A stretch of 64,000 nt of DNA. Origin: Celoporthe dispersa (taxonomy: Eukaryota > Ascomycota > Sordariomycetes > Diaporthales > Cryphonectriaceae). Position numbers and translations under genes: made by a program. Shown piece by piece: positions 12,184 to 23,984 of the stretch (the first letter of the stretch is position 1; the number at the start of each line of letters is the position of its first letter). Under the pieces are notes generated by a model. That model searched no databases. It was not told the origin of the DNA and saw only the letters and a program-made list of their open reading frames with translations. The stretch is taken from assembly GCA_016584495.1 (NCBI GenBank), contig WAID01000011.1, positions 682,001-746,000 on the forward strand. Direction: 5' to 3'.

Positions 12184-13331
12184 TCGACGACGGGTAAATC
12201 GTTACGAATTGTTACTCAAAAGTGGGTGCCCTCAAATCCATCGCCCAAGTGTCCACAGCACACTGCAAACTCGAAGCAGACAACTATTTTGTAGGGTCAG
12301 CAGATATATTCCAAAGTGAAACCTGTCCATGCTCACCGGACAGCCAACCCCACACACACCCAAGCCAAGTTATGAAGCGGAAGCTGCAGGACAAAAGATA
12401 AGCCAATCGCCGGTGCTGACAGTAATTCGATCGCCGGGGGGTAGGTGAATCACGAAAGAAAGACGTGGTGCGGTGAAGTCAAGAGCAGTAGAACCACAAG
12501 AGTCAAGTATCAATACTTAAACAGCAATTAAGAAAATCATCCCCTGTTCCCCCCCTTTCATAGTCCGACCCTTCCAACCCATCACGTTCGTCAGGTCACT
12601 CCTCTCATGACTTTTGTGTGCTTGCCTCAAAGTTGTCCTCCCTTTGCAGAGAACTTCCCAGGTTCCTCTCTCATTACCGAACCTCGATGTAAGAAAAATG
12701 ATTTCACCAGGCACAGCCCGTGTGAGCATCCGCAAAGCTGACCAAGAGTCCCCTTTCCCTTTTTTTTTTCTTTTTCTCCCCCGCTCATCCGACCGTCTAA
12801 CGCAATGCAGTACTGAAGGACGATCAAAGAGACGTGACATTGATTTCATCGGGACGATTGCCGAGGCCGAGAAAGCAGATGTGGAGGGTTGGTTGAAGGT
12901 CGTCGTCGCAGGGATGGCCGGGGACAGGCCGTATGGGGAAGATGAGCGATCCGCATGTCGTCTGAGAATACGTGTCTTGTTGGAAGGTAGAATATCCATT
13001 ATGTATATTCCACACTGATGAAATCCTCAATCGAGTTAGCAGCCATGTGGGGGGCTAGGCCGTCTAGTAGTAGGCTGCATGTCTTGGCGAAGTAAGAGCG
13101 CGTCTCCTGGGGTCAAGGCGAAGTGGTGGTGATGGTACATCGAGGCAAGTGTTCGGCACAGAGAAGGGACCAAGGAACAGAGAGCCTTATAGATCCGACA
13201 CGGCGAGGAGCGAGAATCCGTTCATGGTAGTATAGTCGGGTTTGACCGTGTTTGCGTGGTGAGTGGAGAAGCAAATCATCGTCGTCCGAACCTAGAAATA
13301 CGAAAAGAAGGGTGTTGGTGTGAATTCAAAC
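12184..13331. other. intergenic (convergent 3' ends)
   Basis: The ankyrin gene (+) and PP1 (-) converge here. No gene supported; open frames on both strands around 12520-13020 overlap one another and lack motifs. The stretch should hold both 3' UTRs. Confidence 0.5.
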
Positions 13332-14658
13332 TTAGGTCTTGGACGACTTCCTGGGAGGAGTGATGGATCTACTGCCTCCGAGGCCGGGGACGTACTTTTG
13401 TTTCTTCTCAGCGGGCTTGAGGATCTATGTTGGCGTCTAGGGTCAGCGGGTTCGTTCCACGTTGCGCGTCAGGGAACAATTCGAACACGTACCTGGAATG
13501 AGCAGAGTAGACTCTCGTCGACGCTCATCATGGCACCCGCGTTGTCAAACTCTCCACAGTAGTTAGGCGCGCTGAAGAGGGTGACAAGTTGGCGCTTGGA
13601 GAAGAACTCGTATCCGTCCTCGACCACCTGATGGGCACGGCAGATCAAGTCCATGTCGTGTTTTTGCAGGAAGCGAGACACGACGTCCGGCCCGAATGTG
13701 AAACTAACACCTCTATCATTCTCACTCCAGCCGGTGATGTCCTTGTCAGGGTCTGACCACAACAGATCGCACAGCAACCCGCAGTCTGGAATCTGTACAG
13801 AACGGTCAGTACCGACCGTGTTGGTCCGAAGAGCTGCGATACTCCGCGCGCGGGAAGGGGGGGGGGGACGACGGGTCTCTTGGAGGTGGTTTTGGCAGTG
13901 GGAATGCCAGCGGGAGGAAGGTCCAAGACTCACATCAGTGGGGCGCATGACCCTGCGGATCTGCTCCATGGAGTTCAGGTCTGGGCTCAGGCCACCGTGC
14001 ATGGTGAAGATCTTCTCGTCGATGATGGCCGCGATGGGCAGGCAGTTGAAGCAGTCAGTGAAGGTCTTCCACAGCTTGATGTTGTAGCGGCGCTTGCACT
14101 CGTCGTAGAAACCGTAGATGCGGTTGATGGAGGCGCACTCGTGGTTACCGCGCAGGATGAAGAAGTTCTCGGGGTACTTGATCTTGTATGCCAGCAACAG
14201 GCAGATGGTCTCCAGAGACTGCTTTCCACGGTCGACGTAGTCACCAAGGAAGAGGTAGTTGGCCTCCGGCGGGAAACCCGCCGTACTCGAACAGGCGCAG
14301 CAGGTCATAGTACTGCCCGTGGATATCGCCGCAGATCTGTTGTTTTTTTTTGAGGGGTAGGAGAAGGCGGCGTCAGCAGTGCGCTCACGGCTGATAGGCC
14401 AACAAGGAGAGGGAGGACAGGACAGGAGAGAGACCGGCAGCACCAGGCCGGGTATGATCACAACAGGCGACGGCTTACCTTGATGGGAGCCTCGAGCTCG
14501 AGCAGGATAGGCTGGGAGATGAAGATCTCGCGGGCCTTGGTGCACAGGTATCGGATCTCGGCCTCGAGCAGCTGGACTTGTTTGCCAGGACGACTGCCAC
14601 GAACCTCCAGCAGACGGTCGATTATGGAGTCCAGATCAACATCATGTTGATCTGCCAT
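13332..14658 (-). CDS. glc7: serine/threonine protein phosphatase PP1 catalytic subunit (324 aa; one frameshift in the sequence)
   Basis: Minus-strand exons 14658-14479, 14336-13934, 13792-13493 and 13424-13332. It begins MADQHDVDLDSIIDRLLEVRG as in fungal PP1 (Glc7/BimG/Dis2). The metallophosphatase signatures are complete: GDIHGQ, GDYVDRG, RGNHE, then HGG and CRAHQ, with SAPNYCGEFDN near the end and a short C-terminal tail PRKSSKT. PP1 acts with many regulatory subunits in mitosis, glycogen metabolism and polarity, and is essential in fungi studied. Exon 2 carries one surplus base at 14274-14276 (an AAA run on the plus strand), between LLRLFEYG and FPPEANYLF; without it the frame closes at 324 residues, the normal family length. 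A real frameshift here would destroy the enzyme, so a sequence error is the simplest reading. The methionine at 14658 is the family start. Confidence 0.95.
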
Positions 14659-15466
14659 GGTGATCGTGTCGGCCGCCAAGAGCTGGCGTGATGATGGCGG
14701 AGAGGGGAGGAGGGGTGGGCGCGCCGGAGGGGTGGGAATGCGCTGTGGCGGGACAGGATTTTACGCAGTCAGATAGGTGGGGTGGGTTGATGCACTTCTG
14801 TCGGCTGCGTTTGCATCGATGAATTAGCGCGGGAGGGACTGGTAGGTGCAGAGGGAGAGAAGAAAAGAGAGTGTGTGTGAGAGAAATAGACGACAGGGTG
14901 ATGAGGGTCCTGGGGTGGCAAAGAAGGCGATGAACAGCGTCGACGTGGGCTGGATGAGGAGCGAGGTGCTCGACGCAGGGGAAAAGGTACAGTAGTGACG
15001 GAGGCGAGGAGGGTTTGTGGAGCAGACGTACGTTTTAGAAGTGATCTCAGCGGGAGGTTGCTTTCAAACAAAGCTGAAAGCGTCTGCAGTGTGTCAATCG
15101 CCTTCGCAGAAACGAGTGGGTGACGACCAGTCTCGTGTGTGTATCCGAGGTATTGTTATCCGAATAGGTACGAGTTTTGTGTGTGTGTGTGCTGCCGGTC
15201 AGGATGGGCGACCGGAGCGATCAAGGTAGGTTGTCGCGTCTCGACAGCTTCAGCAGCGGGGCCAGTTGGTTGTGACGTGGAGCGTCAGACCGCGGTACTG
15301 GGCCAGCGTCGGGGTGTTCGCGTCTGCTTCGCCCCTTGAATGCGAAGATAAGATACAGATGAATGTAGTTCTGGTCTCTATGGACCGTTTGTCGCCTGGA
15401 TTGAGGGATGAACAATCACCTCGTGATGCGTGCACCCGGGAGGCACGGAGCGGGTTCGCGAGTGGG

Positions 15467-15483
15467 TTTTTTTTTTTTTTTTT
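15467..15483. repeat. T17 homopolymer
   Basis: Seventeen consecutive T on the plus strand in the gene-poor stretch upstream of PP1. Length in the source genome is uncertain because homopolymers elsewhere in the window appear miscounted. Confidence 0.9.
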
Positions 15484-16036
15484 CCTGTCTTGGGTTCTTC
15501 CCTTTCCCTCTCGTCTTGGTTCGCAGTGCCAGAGCAGGCTGGAATCGTCGGGTGCGTCGCGTAGTATTGAGCTCGAAAAATAGAGGAGAGGATATCCTCG
15601 GTCGCCGTGGTGAGTTTGCAGGTCAGAAAAATGCCTGAATCAGGTTTTTGTGGTCGCCTTAAAGATGAATTGGATTGACAAGTCGCCTTGGGGTCGTGGT
15701 GGGTGTCGGGTCAACAAAGGTCAAAAGATCGCTCAGGCGCGGGCGAGGAATGGGAGTGGGAAGGCAAACGGGCGGATCGGGAACGTCAGGGCAGGGCCTC
15801 AGGGAGAATTCCAGTCGCAATGCTACCTGGACCGTTTCGAGGGGGGGGAGGGCGTACGGGGGCGCTGGGGGTTGGGGGGGAGAATGCTGGGGGGGGCACA
15901 AGGTTGCAGGTTGTAGGCCTGCAAATCGAGACTTGTCCCAACTGCTTGGATTTTGGGCCTAGGCCTGGACCTGGGAACTGTGACGGTGACTGCAAACAGG
16001 GGATGGCCGGCGGCTGGCTTGCTGCTGCTACTGAGT

Positions 16037-16058
16037 GCTGCTGCTGCTGCTGCTGCTG
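16037..16058. repeat. (CTG)n trinucleotide repeat, about 7 units
   Basis: Uninterrupted GCT/CTG triplets in non-coding sequence between PP1 and the receptor remnants; a probable microsatellite. Confidence 0.9.
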
Positions 16059-19000
16059 GCTTAAAAGCGGGGCCAGCTGGGAGGGCAGAGCGAGCTTGCA
16101 AGGGAAGGGGCTAGCGCCCAGGGGTCGGTCCCTCAACCGCAAGAATAGCAGGCAGGCACCCAGGGGCCAGGTAGGCACGCCGCAGAATTCGGGCCAGGTC
16201 GAGGTCAAAGTCAGCTCTAAGCCCTGGGGCCTTACCTCTTCCCACCCCCAGCGTTACTGCTACCACAGTACCTCTTGTTGCGGGAGGTTGCGGGCGTTGC
16301 AGGCTAGACCCCACCTCCGTTGAATCCAAAAATGGCCTCCCTGGCATCTTGGGCCGGCCCCACTTGTCCGAGCTCCCAGACAGAGGTGCCATTGGGTTCA
16401 GGAATCCTAGCTTGGCTCCCTCCCACCAGGGATCTGTTCAACCTTGGCTGCACAAGCACCGAGTACTACATATGTCTACTTGGTCTTTTTTTTCTTTTCT
16501 TCTTCTCTTCTTCAGCGCGCGAGCATCAATTGACTTCTAGCTTCAGCGTCGTCTTGTGTGCCAGCGATCCCAACCGCAACGAATTCCCCAGATAACCTCG
16601 ACCGTCTTCCCCTCCTCGCCTCGGCAGCTCTCCTTTGTTCTCGCCCTCACCTTGGTCCGACCCAGAACCACCCAGGCCTGGCCTAGTCAGTACCCGCGTT
16701 TACCATGCCTGCACGGCGCCCCATTGGAACGCGGTTTAATGTGCGCATGGCATGACACGCCCTCACGCACTCACTTACTCAGACAATGACTACGAACAAG
16801 AAAGACCCATCGCCAAACTCTCCGGAGTCCACCACAAGAGATGAGACAGACGTGCACGATGCGTCTGATAGCACCGCGCCCGAGACCGACTGCGACTTTA
16901 AACAAAGATATCTGCCAGCCTGACGACGTCTCCACTGCCTGGGGTCTGGAAGCCCAACTGCGGATACTCGCACGCCGTCAAAGATCCTGAGTTCCTTTGC
17001 AATTTCTTCACGTCGGACATCGACTTCGTGTTGAGCTGTCGATCAAGCCAGCCAGCCAGCCATTCATCCAGAACCCCTAACAGGCCGTGAAAACGATACG
17101 CCTCTGAAGTGGCTGGTATCAAACCATGTCAGACGGGTACACGGCGGTCATTCATTATTCGACATGCCGTCCGAGGACATACCACACAGCGCATTGCATA
17201 CACACAAACATACCTAACCCCTGACGGTCTTTGGTGACGGATTCCTGAGGGCATTAGAGGGTTACGCTCTCGAGCCGTCTGACCACTGACCACCTTGGCG
17301 CCGGCTTAGACGCACACCATCTGTCGCCTGGCCTATCGTATCGCTGAATGGCCCATCACACAACTCAGTCCGAGCCCCAACGGCGGCGCCAGACTCGGGT
17401 CGCGATACCAAGCTCTGCATCTCGTTGCAGAGAGGGAGGGGGAGAGAACCTCACCGGTCGACAAGCAGCAGGTGCCCCTTTCTCAGGAATCAGCATGTGC
17501 ACCCGTCCCACCCACCCTCGCTGTCGACCCGGCCTAGACTGCGATGGCACCCACATTAACGCTTGCCAGACCCTCTTGATCGCATCGGGAGGGCTACTAT
17601 TGGCCTCTCGAGGGCCAAATGCCGGGTTCGCTGCACGGGGCGGTCGGACTTCGCAAGTTGCCAAGTTTTCCCAAGACCTGGCCAGCGATAGAACAGATCG
17701 GTCTACAACCCACTCGAGAGCCTTCCCTCGAGTCCCACGACAGCCCGCCACCGACATCGTTGAGACCGCTGTCGTGGCACAGTACCGGAATTACGCCCAT
17801 GCTCACTGACAAGCACTCACGGTGGGGTCAGTCCAGCGTTTTCGTCATACATGATGTGCCTGCCATGAAACGAAGAAAACGTCATTCAGCGTCGTCAGCG
17901 TAGTCTTGGAGAATCGCATTCTGCGTCTCGCTCTCGATCCGCCTGCTCCCGTTGCTCCGCCCGTAGTACGGAGCCGAAGACCATCACAACTTTGTGCTCC
18001 GCTCATGCTGTAGACTTCTTGTCCCCTGCAAGCCCAAACGCCCGACTCGTGACAGCTCATACAAGCCTCTTGCTCCACCCACCGAGGACTCTGCAAGCAT
18101 CTTGTGCCTCAGCTTTGGGCGCCAGGATTAGCAGCTTCCCCCCCCCCCGGAGAACGGCAATCATCCATGGAGGCTACCCCAGAAAGCATCCCTGTCGCTA
18201 CGTGAAGGAAGAAGACCGATTTTCCAACTCCTTCCTGCGCTTGTGTTCAAGAGTATCAACATCTATCTTACTATCTTCTATGGTAGCTAATTCAAAAGGT
18301 AGACCTGCCAATTACTATATTGATTAAGACGGCTGCAGTGTTCACTGTCAGACCGCCCTCAGACACCCAGACAAACTGTGTGCAATGAGGGTCACCTCCG
18401 CTCTCATCGTCTAGATAACCTTGAGTCGTCCAAGCCGCCATGGCACATGTACCATGTAGACAGTTTCAGTTGGCCTCTGGCTTTCTTAGCTTCTCAATCC
18501 AACTACCTTTCTCATCCTTAGTGTCGATCGACAGGAGTCCTTTAGCAGCTGTCTTAACCCATCAAATCACCAGGTGACCGCGAGGTTGGCGCGGCTCACT
18601 TCAGAGCTGACCTGGGAATGGTCCTTGTTCTCTCGAACGTCATGATTCAATCGACACCCTGCCCGATACTTCTTACTTCTTAAAACATGGGCCAAGCTCT
18701 CCCATCACGGTCCCCGATCAAGATCCAGGTCAGCGCTGCGTACTCAGAAGCCAGGGAAGTCCCCAGGGCCCTACGACGTTGGGTACTTTAGTCAACGCCC
18801 GGCCGCCTAGGCTGAACAGACGATAGCGCTACGGCTTCCAAAGCTGTCATTAGTATCACCAGAGAGGGCACAGCTTAAAACTCTGATATCCCTTCCTGCC
18901 TGCGCAGTAGACAAGCACCTGGTCAATCCGGAAAGCACCCGTCTAGATCTTCCCCATGGGGCTGCTCTTAGTCTCGCACCACAACAACCCTGACGACCAA

Positions 19001-19410
19001 TCTTTTGGATAGTATCGGGTCCCGTTGAGATTTCCAGCCTCGTGGTGCTGCAACCCGCGAGTTGCTCCCTTGGGACTTTGGCGAATCGATGACACGCAGG
19101 GGAAGCATACCATCGCTTGTGTCTACCTCTGTCTTTGAGACCTGCTCGTGGAGACTGCCTTGCCTCCAAGCCTTATAGGTTCTATTACCAGAGATACCAA
19201 CCCGTGATTGTGTCTGCTACCGTCCACCAGGGTTCTACATGGAAACCTTTCGCACCGACAGATGTGTTGGTGCTCCTCAATGTTTCCTAGTTCACCGCAG
19301 TCGTTTGCTCCGCGGAAGACTTGACTCACCTTCCGACTCGGATAGACAGGCAAGTAGCCCGCTAGGCGGGCAGAAGGGGCGTATAGGTGTCTGTGTGTGA
19401 GTGGCGGCCA

Positions 19411-20010
19411 TTATGAAGCTATATAAGCCACCACCGTTTCTAGCCAGCTGGGAGTGGTCACTCCTTTTGAAAGCAGTTTAGCCACGGCCTGGTGTCTGTT
19501 CTGTAAAAGCCAAATGAAATGGAGAGTTTGCCCGTCCGTTGAAGCAGCAGAAGCGTCAGCTCCTCTGTCGAGAAGCAGTGAGACCACTCCTAGATGTCCC
19601 TCTTGCGAGGCCAAATGAAGCGGAGTCAGTCCGTGTCGTGAAGCAACAGACATATCAGCCCTTTTCTCGAGAAAAAGTCTGACCACTTCCGGGTATTCGT
19701 ATTGTGCGGCTAGGTGAAGTATATTTTTCCTGTCTTGTAGAGCAGAAGAAATTTGACCCTTCTCTCGGAGAGACATATCTAGCTTCTCGATCTCTTCCCA
19801 CCGGCCCTGCTCCACGTATGTTGATGCCAGATTAGCCATACCGTCCAGCTCGTCGGAGTCCAAAGCATTTCGATGCAGGTCGTCCGCTCCCTCGTCCTAT
19901 GTGTGGCTGCCAAGTGTTTCTAGGTGCTCTAGTACCATCTTTGTGGTGCGGTCTGCCTCGTTGAGGGACTCGTCGAATGTCTCCTTCGGTTTCCGCCACC
20001 CGTGTCACGA
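19411..20010 (-). pseudogene. TPR/ankyrin remnant of an NLR-type receptor
   Basis: A 150-codon open frame (19863-19411) starts with one TPR-like unit, MANLASTYVEQGRWEEIEKLD, nearly the consensus of TPR arrays in fungal NB-ARC/TPR receptors, then passes directly into two or three ankyrin repeats (ILHLAAQYEYPEVVRLFLE, TPLHLASQEGHLGVVSLLLDRGAD, a degenerate third). Upstream in the same frame an in-frame stop interrupts related-looking sequence (TFDESLNEADRTTKMVLEHLETLG), so no intact start region remains. There is no NB-ARC, NACHT or effector domain. It reads as the decayed C-terminal sensor part of a receptor; a short functional protein cannot be excluded. Confidence 0.6.
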
Positions 20011-20082
20011 AAGCCATGAAGCTAGGCTATATCTTGACGACCGCATCGACGATGCCTCCAAGATACTCCGTCGACGTGAAAA

Positions 20083-20850
20083 ATGGACCTGAACACACCT
20101 CTCTTAACTTTCGACCTGGTCTTTCATGCCAGCAACCAGAACACCGACTTGCTGGTCTACCAAACAGCCGTGCGGGTTCTCAACGGCTACGATACATGTT
20201 GTGACCAGTCCGACAGCAATAACACCAACCATAGCCCTTCGGATCGCTCGGCGAGCAGTGCGGTGACGTTCTGCGTGACTCCAGCCCTACCAACGATATC
20301 CATGGCCCAGGTAGTCAACATCACTAGCATCTGCACTGCGATCAAGAGCGCAGGTCGCTCGACACCCCGAATTTCGTTCATATTGATGGGAAATCGGAGT
20401 ATAGGCGCCCTCTCGGATGACAAGTTTAAACCACCAGCAACCCGCTCACTTGCCGGAAAGGAACATGAAGGATATGTATCCCTCAGCCAGACCCTGCGAG
20501 CCACAACCACAAGACTTCCCATCAAACCCAGGATGCGCCTCTCACTGCGGCTAGCCTCCAGCATTCTTCAACTTCATCACACACAGTGGCTCGCGCAGGT
20601 CTGGTCCAAAGACACGGTCTTCTTCCTCAAGCCGGACCCGTCCGTGGGACATGCACAAGTCGAACTCGATCAGCCGTTTATCTCGCGCAGATTTGATCTT
20701 CAGCAGCGTTTCGAGACTTTCCCGGGCCCCAGGGCAACGCTGCTACAACTCGGCATCTTGTTGCTCGAGATATGGCATGGGACAACCCTGGAGGCGCGCT
20801 TCGGGCTAGACGAGGCTTCTCAACCACCTCCGGCTACTTACTATGTCTGA
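20083..20850 (+). pseudogene. DUF7580-like domain remnant
   Basis: A 255-codon open frame whose second half matches the pattern of the fungal DUF7580 domain: a leucine-rich segment RLSLRLASSILQLHHTQWL, then DTVFFLKP, a QPFISRRFDL block and LLQLGILLLEIWHGTTLE. DUF7580 occurs in fungal proteins linked to HET-s/Helo-type N-termini and may be kinase-derived; its biochemistry is unknown. The N-terminal half lacks the usual helical start, and the frame stops at a TGA (20848) just after the domain core, followed by sequence without the expected C-terminal helix. It lies next to the opposite-strand TPR/ankyrin remnant. I read it as a truncated copy; a spliced gene with unseen exons is the alternative. 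Confidence 0.6.
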
Positions 20851-22304
20851 CAGGAAATCTTGGAATTGTGGGCCGGGATCTCGACTAGGAGGACACAAAG
20901 CTGTAGGGCTCTATTTGTAGCAATATCATTGAGCCACTATCGAAACTCTGCGAGCAGTTTTAAGAGATCGACGCCTTGCAATAGTATCAGGAAGTGAAGG
21001 GTTCTGTATACTACCCGACTTTGATCTCGTTCGTACTCTGCTTGCCTGCTTGATGGTATCTCCCATGAACACTAGTTACTCTCTGACGTTCTGATTTAGG
21101 CTAAGGTGAAGTTAGATATGTCTTTGGGAAGATAACTATATGGCCTTTGGATAGGTTCATAACATCTTCAAGTATAGGGTATGCTTCAGCCAACATTAGG
21201 GAATCAGCTACAGCTAACCTGCTTTGCTGTTAATATGTGTTTACGAAATTCTTTATTTGTAGAAACTCATGTAGTCCCAGAACAACTCATTTATGAATGG
21301 TGCATCATTGTGGCTAATAGAATTATGCTACTTTAGCAGTTGACTTTTGTAATCCGTCAAGTATCAACTGACCAGCGACCCGAAGAGAGGCCAACAGCAA
21401 ATATGACAATTACAACGCTGTGCTGTAACAAAGGGGTCGGTTTTGCACCCTTCTCTGGCCACTTTCCAACTTCAGCACTTTTCCCTCGCAAGTCCTCTCT
21501 GAGCTGTTATTTCACAGATGACCTTGGCTGGGTCGTTATAGTGCCCTCTGGCCGCATTGGAACAGGAAGGAAGAACCTAGGTATGGACATAGGGGTATGG
21601 CAATCGAGCAGAAGGGACCTTTAGACTCATGAAGAGGTATGAGAACAATTCCAGGGCAATGTCTCTGTCGTTGAATAGTCTGATATATTGCAAATGACAC
21701 AATTGTCAGTGTAAGGAATCGCTTTACTGATCCTGAGCACTTGAGTACCTTGTACATAATCTAGAGCTTAATAAGAAGTAAAGCATATTAGTTTTGGCAA
21801 CAGAACTCAAATTGATAGGTAGACAGGTTGAAAATGATGACACCGTCTTATGAATACATGAATTGTGTCGTCTGAAACATGACCAGGCTACACTACAGTC
21901 TGCTACTATAATAGTAAATAAGGATGTTTGCGATCAGGCTAGCATAATACGCATGCAAGGCGAGGCCGGGGTAGTGTTAGTCAAGTAGCGTGTGTACTGT
22001 ACCAGCATAGTCTGACCTTTGGAATCAGGTGGTGAGTTCGGCACTGTATTTCCGTAAACCCAACGTCATTGATCTCCAGCCGCGTCGCGAGACCCGCAAT
22101 GACGATGTCTTACGACGTCGCGCAGGCCCTTGAGCGCTGGAGCGGACTCGCTCTCCATTAGAAAAATATATTCCTGCGCACGGGGCCGTGGACGTCGTCG
22201 TCGTAGTGATTGTCGGCCCACGACACATATTCACCATCATCGTTAACCCAAAAAAAAGTCCACAACAACAACTGCCGTGACATCCGAAGCAAGCACGATC
22301 AAAG
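20851..22304. other. intergenic, AT-rich
   Basis: AT-rich, gene-free stretch after the DUF7580 remnant; short frames only. It may contain decayed repeat sequence, but no terminal repeats or transposase motif was seen. The last few hundred bases should be the promoter of the 22305 gene. Confidence 0.45.
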
Positions 22305-23291
22305 ATGCTCGGCATTCCGTACTGGATAATACCAGTCTTTGCGGGCTGCGTATGGCTAGGTAAGGGACCCTCCTCCCGAGTGATCCGCCGAGGAAGAAAA
22401 AGAATTGGCCAATCTGACTTTTTTGCCCGTCCCTGCGACGAGCTCAGGCGGCCTCCTCGCGATGCTCTGCACGTGGGTAGCCAAGGGCGAACCCTACTAC
22501 GAGTTCATGCACGCGACCTCGCAGCACATTGTCTACATCTCGGACATCGGCGCGACCAACTGGGGCAAGCCCATCTTCATCACGACCTCGGCCGTCATGG
22601 TCGTCACCTTCGACCTCGTCTTCATCTCGGAGCGCTGGCTGCGACACAAGCGCCGCCTCACCCCCAACTACAGCCGCTGGGAGAAGGCCATGTCCATCCT
22701 CTCCATCTTCTGGTCCGTCGTCGGCGCCGCAGGGCTGATCCTGCTCACCATCTTCGACACCGCGCACCACAAGACCGCCCACGACAGCCTCCTCGGCGTC
22801 TTCATCGCCGGTTATGTCATCAGCGCCATCTGTGTCTGCATCGAGTACCTCCTCCTCGGCCTCGTCGCCCGCCGTCGCGACCACGGCCGCGGCCTGCAGA
22901 CCCACCGCCAGCACCGGATGCTTCTGGCCAGCTTTGCCATCAAGGCTGTGTTCATCGTCGTCGAGGTTGCGCTGGCCGTTGCCTTTGGCGCTACTGAGTA
23001 TACTGCACGCTACAACCAGTCTGCGATCCTCGAGTGGGTCGTCGCCCTGGTCTATATCTTTTGTGAGTGGTGGTTCTCTCTCTCCTTTTCCTTCTTCTTC
23101 TTCACCTTAACAGGCGACGAGTAACCATTGGCTAACCTTCGTCCCTGTACGCAGATGTCTGGTCCTACGTCTTCGACTTCCTGCCAGTGAACTTCGCAAT
23201 GCACAGGACTAGGAGTAATAAATTTCCGGGCCGCGAGAACGCCAGCGAGGAAATGGCGATGGCAAATGACGGATCACCAGCATTCACATAA
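22305..23291 (+). CDS. Frag1/DRAM/Sfk1 family membrane protein (268 aa)
   Basis: Exons 22305-22359, 22448-23062 and 23155-23291; introns 88 and 92 nt. The first exon encodes MLGIPYWIIPVFAGCVWLG, the first membrane helix. Five or six hydrophobic segments can be traced (about 5-20, 80-97 ITTSAVMVVTFDLVFI, 123-145 AMSILSIFWSVVGAAGLILL, 160-182 LLGVFIAGYVISAICVCIEYLL, 200-222 LLASFAIKAVFIVVEVALAVAF, 230-248). The N-terminal loop carries HIVYISDIGA, a pattern typical of PF10277 proteins (human FRAG1/PGAP2 and DRAM, yeast Sfk1). Relatives act in the plasma membrane or endomembranes in phospholipid asymmetry, PI4-kinase regulation or autophagy; which role applies here cannot be told. The polar tail (NKFPGRENASEEM) is probably cytosolic. 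All three exons keep frame, with no breaks. Confidence 0.82.
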
Positions 23292-23984
23292 AAGAAGGTA
23301 TCGACGACAGGTACTGTGATACAGAGGCTGTATTACCAATGATTACGAGGGCTACCATCGTCCCTGGACGTGACGTGTAAGAATTACTCTCGTTGAAGCA
23401 TCGTGCGGCGTTACGGGGGAAAAAATGATAAATAACGTTTATAGACAAGAGCTTGATACCCAACTCCCCCCCCTCCCCCCCTTGTTTAGTTGTGGGCCTC
23501 ACAAGCCCTCTCTGCCTCCGCTGTAATCGATTTGCGTAGAAGATGACTGCGTCTAGGACGTCTTCACAAACCAAGAGTCTTTTCAAGCACTATAAGCCCA
23601 ATGGCCAAGGCACAGGCTACAATTGTATCACAGCCGGTGAGGTTCCACCAGCAAGTCATTCTCTTGCAGCAGTATCAAGGGTTCAAAGTCTGGTGCGATG
23701 CTTGACCAGAAGAAGAATCTTTTTTCCTCAAACATAGTTACAGCTGGATATCAAATGAGGTTTCCCTGCTCTGCCGCTGCGCGAAGACCACTCCCCGGAC
23801 GCTAAAGCATATCAGTTCCCAATCCAATATTGCCGTAGGTAAGGGCACACAAAAAAAAAAATTAAAAAATCTAAAAACAGCATGAGGGACGAAGAAGCAA
23901 CGCCGCTTAGTATCAATGTACACTCCAGCCCTCAACAGTCCTTAATCTGCGCAATCCAGTCCTCCAGCGCTGTTAGGATGGTCC
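23292..23984. other. intergenic (convergent 3' ends)
   Basis: The membrane protein gene (+) and the Nto1-like gene (-) converge. No gene supported. A run of A with AAATTAAAAAAT near 23851-23876 may contribute to polyadenylation. Confidence 0.5.

Larger units (their letters stand above)
14659..19410. other. gene-poor stretch (4.7 kb) upstream of PP1
   Basis: No protein gene could be supported. The first 600 bases, pyrimidine-rich on the minus strand, are the probable PP1 promoter and 5' UTR. The rest has a T17 tract (15467-15483), G-runs (15839-15895) and a CTG tract near 16037-16058. Many overlapping open frames on both strands read as low-complexity Pro/Arg/Ser protein without motifs. A short plus-strand open frame from 16786 (starting MTTNKKDPSPNSPES) ends after about 45 codons and cannot be assigned. 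Confidence 0.5.

Noticed and set aside
22444..22914. Long frames opposite and overlapping the Frag1/DRAM gene
   Set aside because: They are shadows of the GC-rich third-position bias of the real coding strand.
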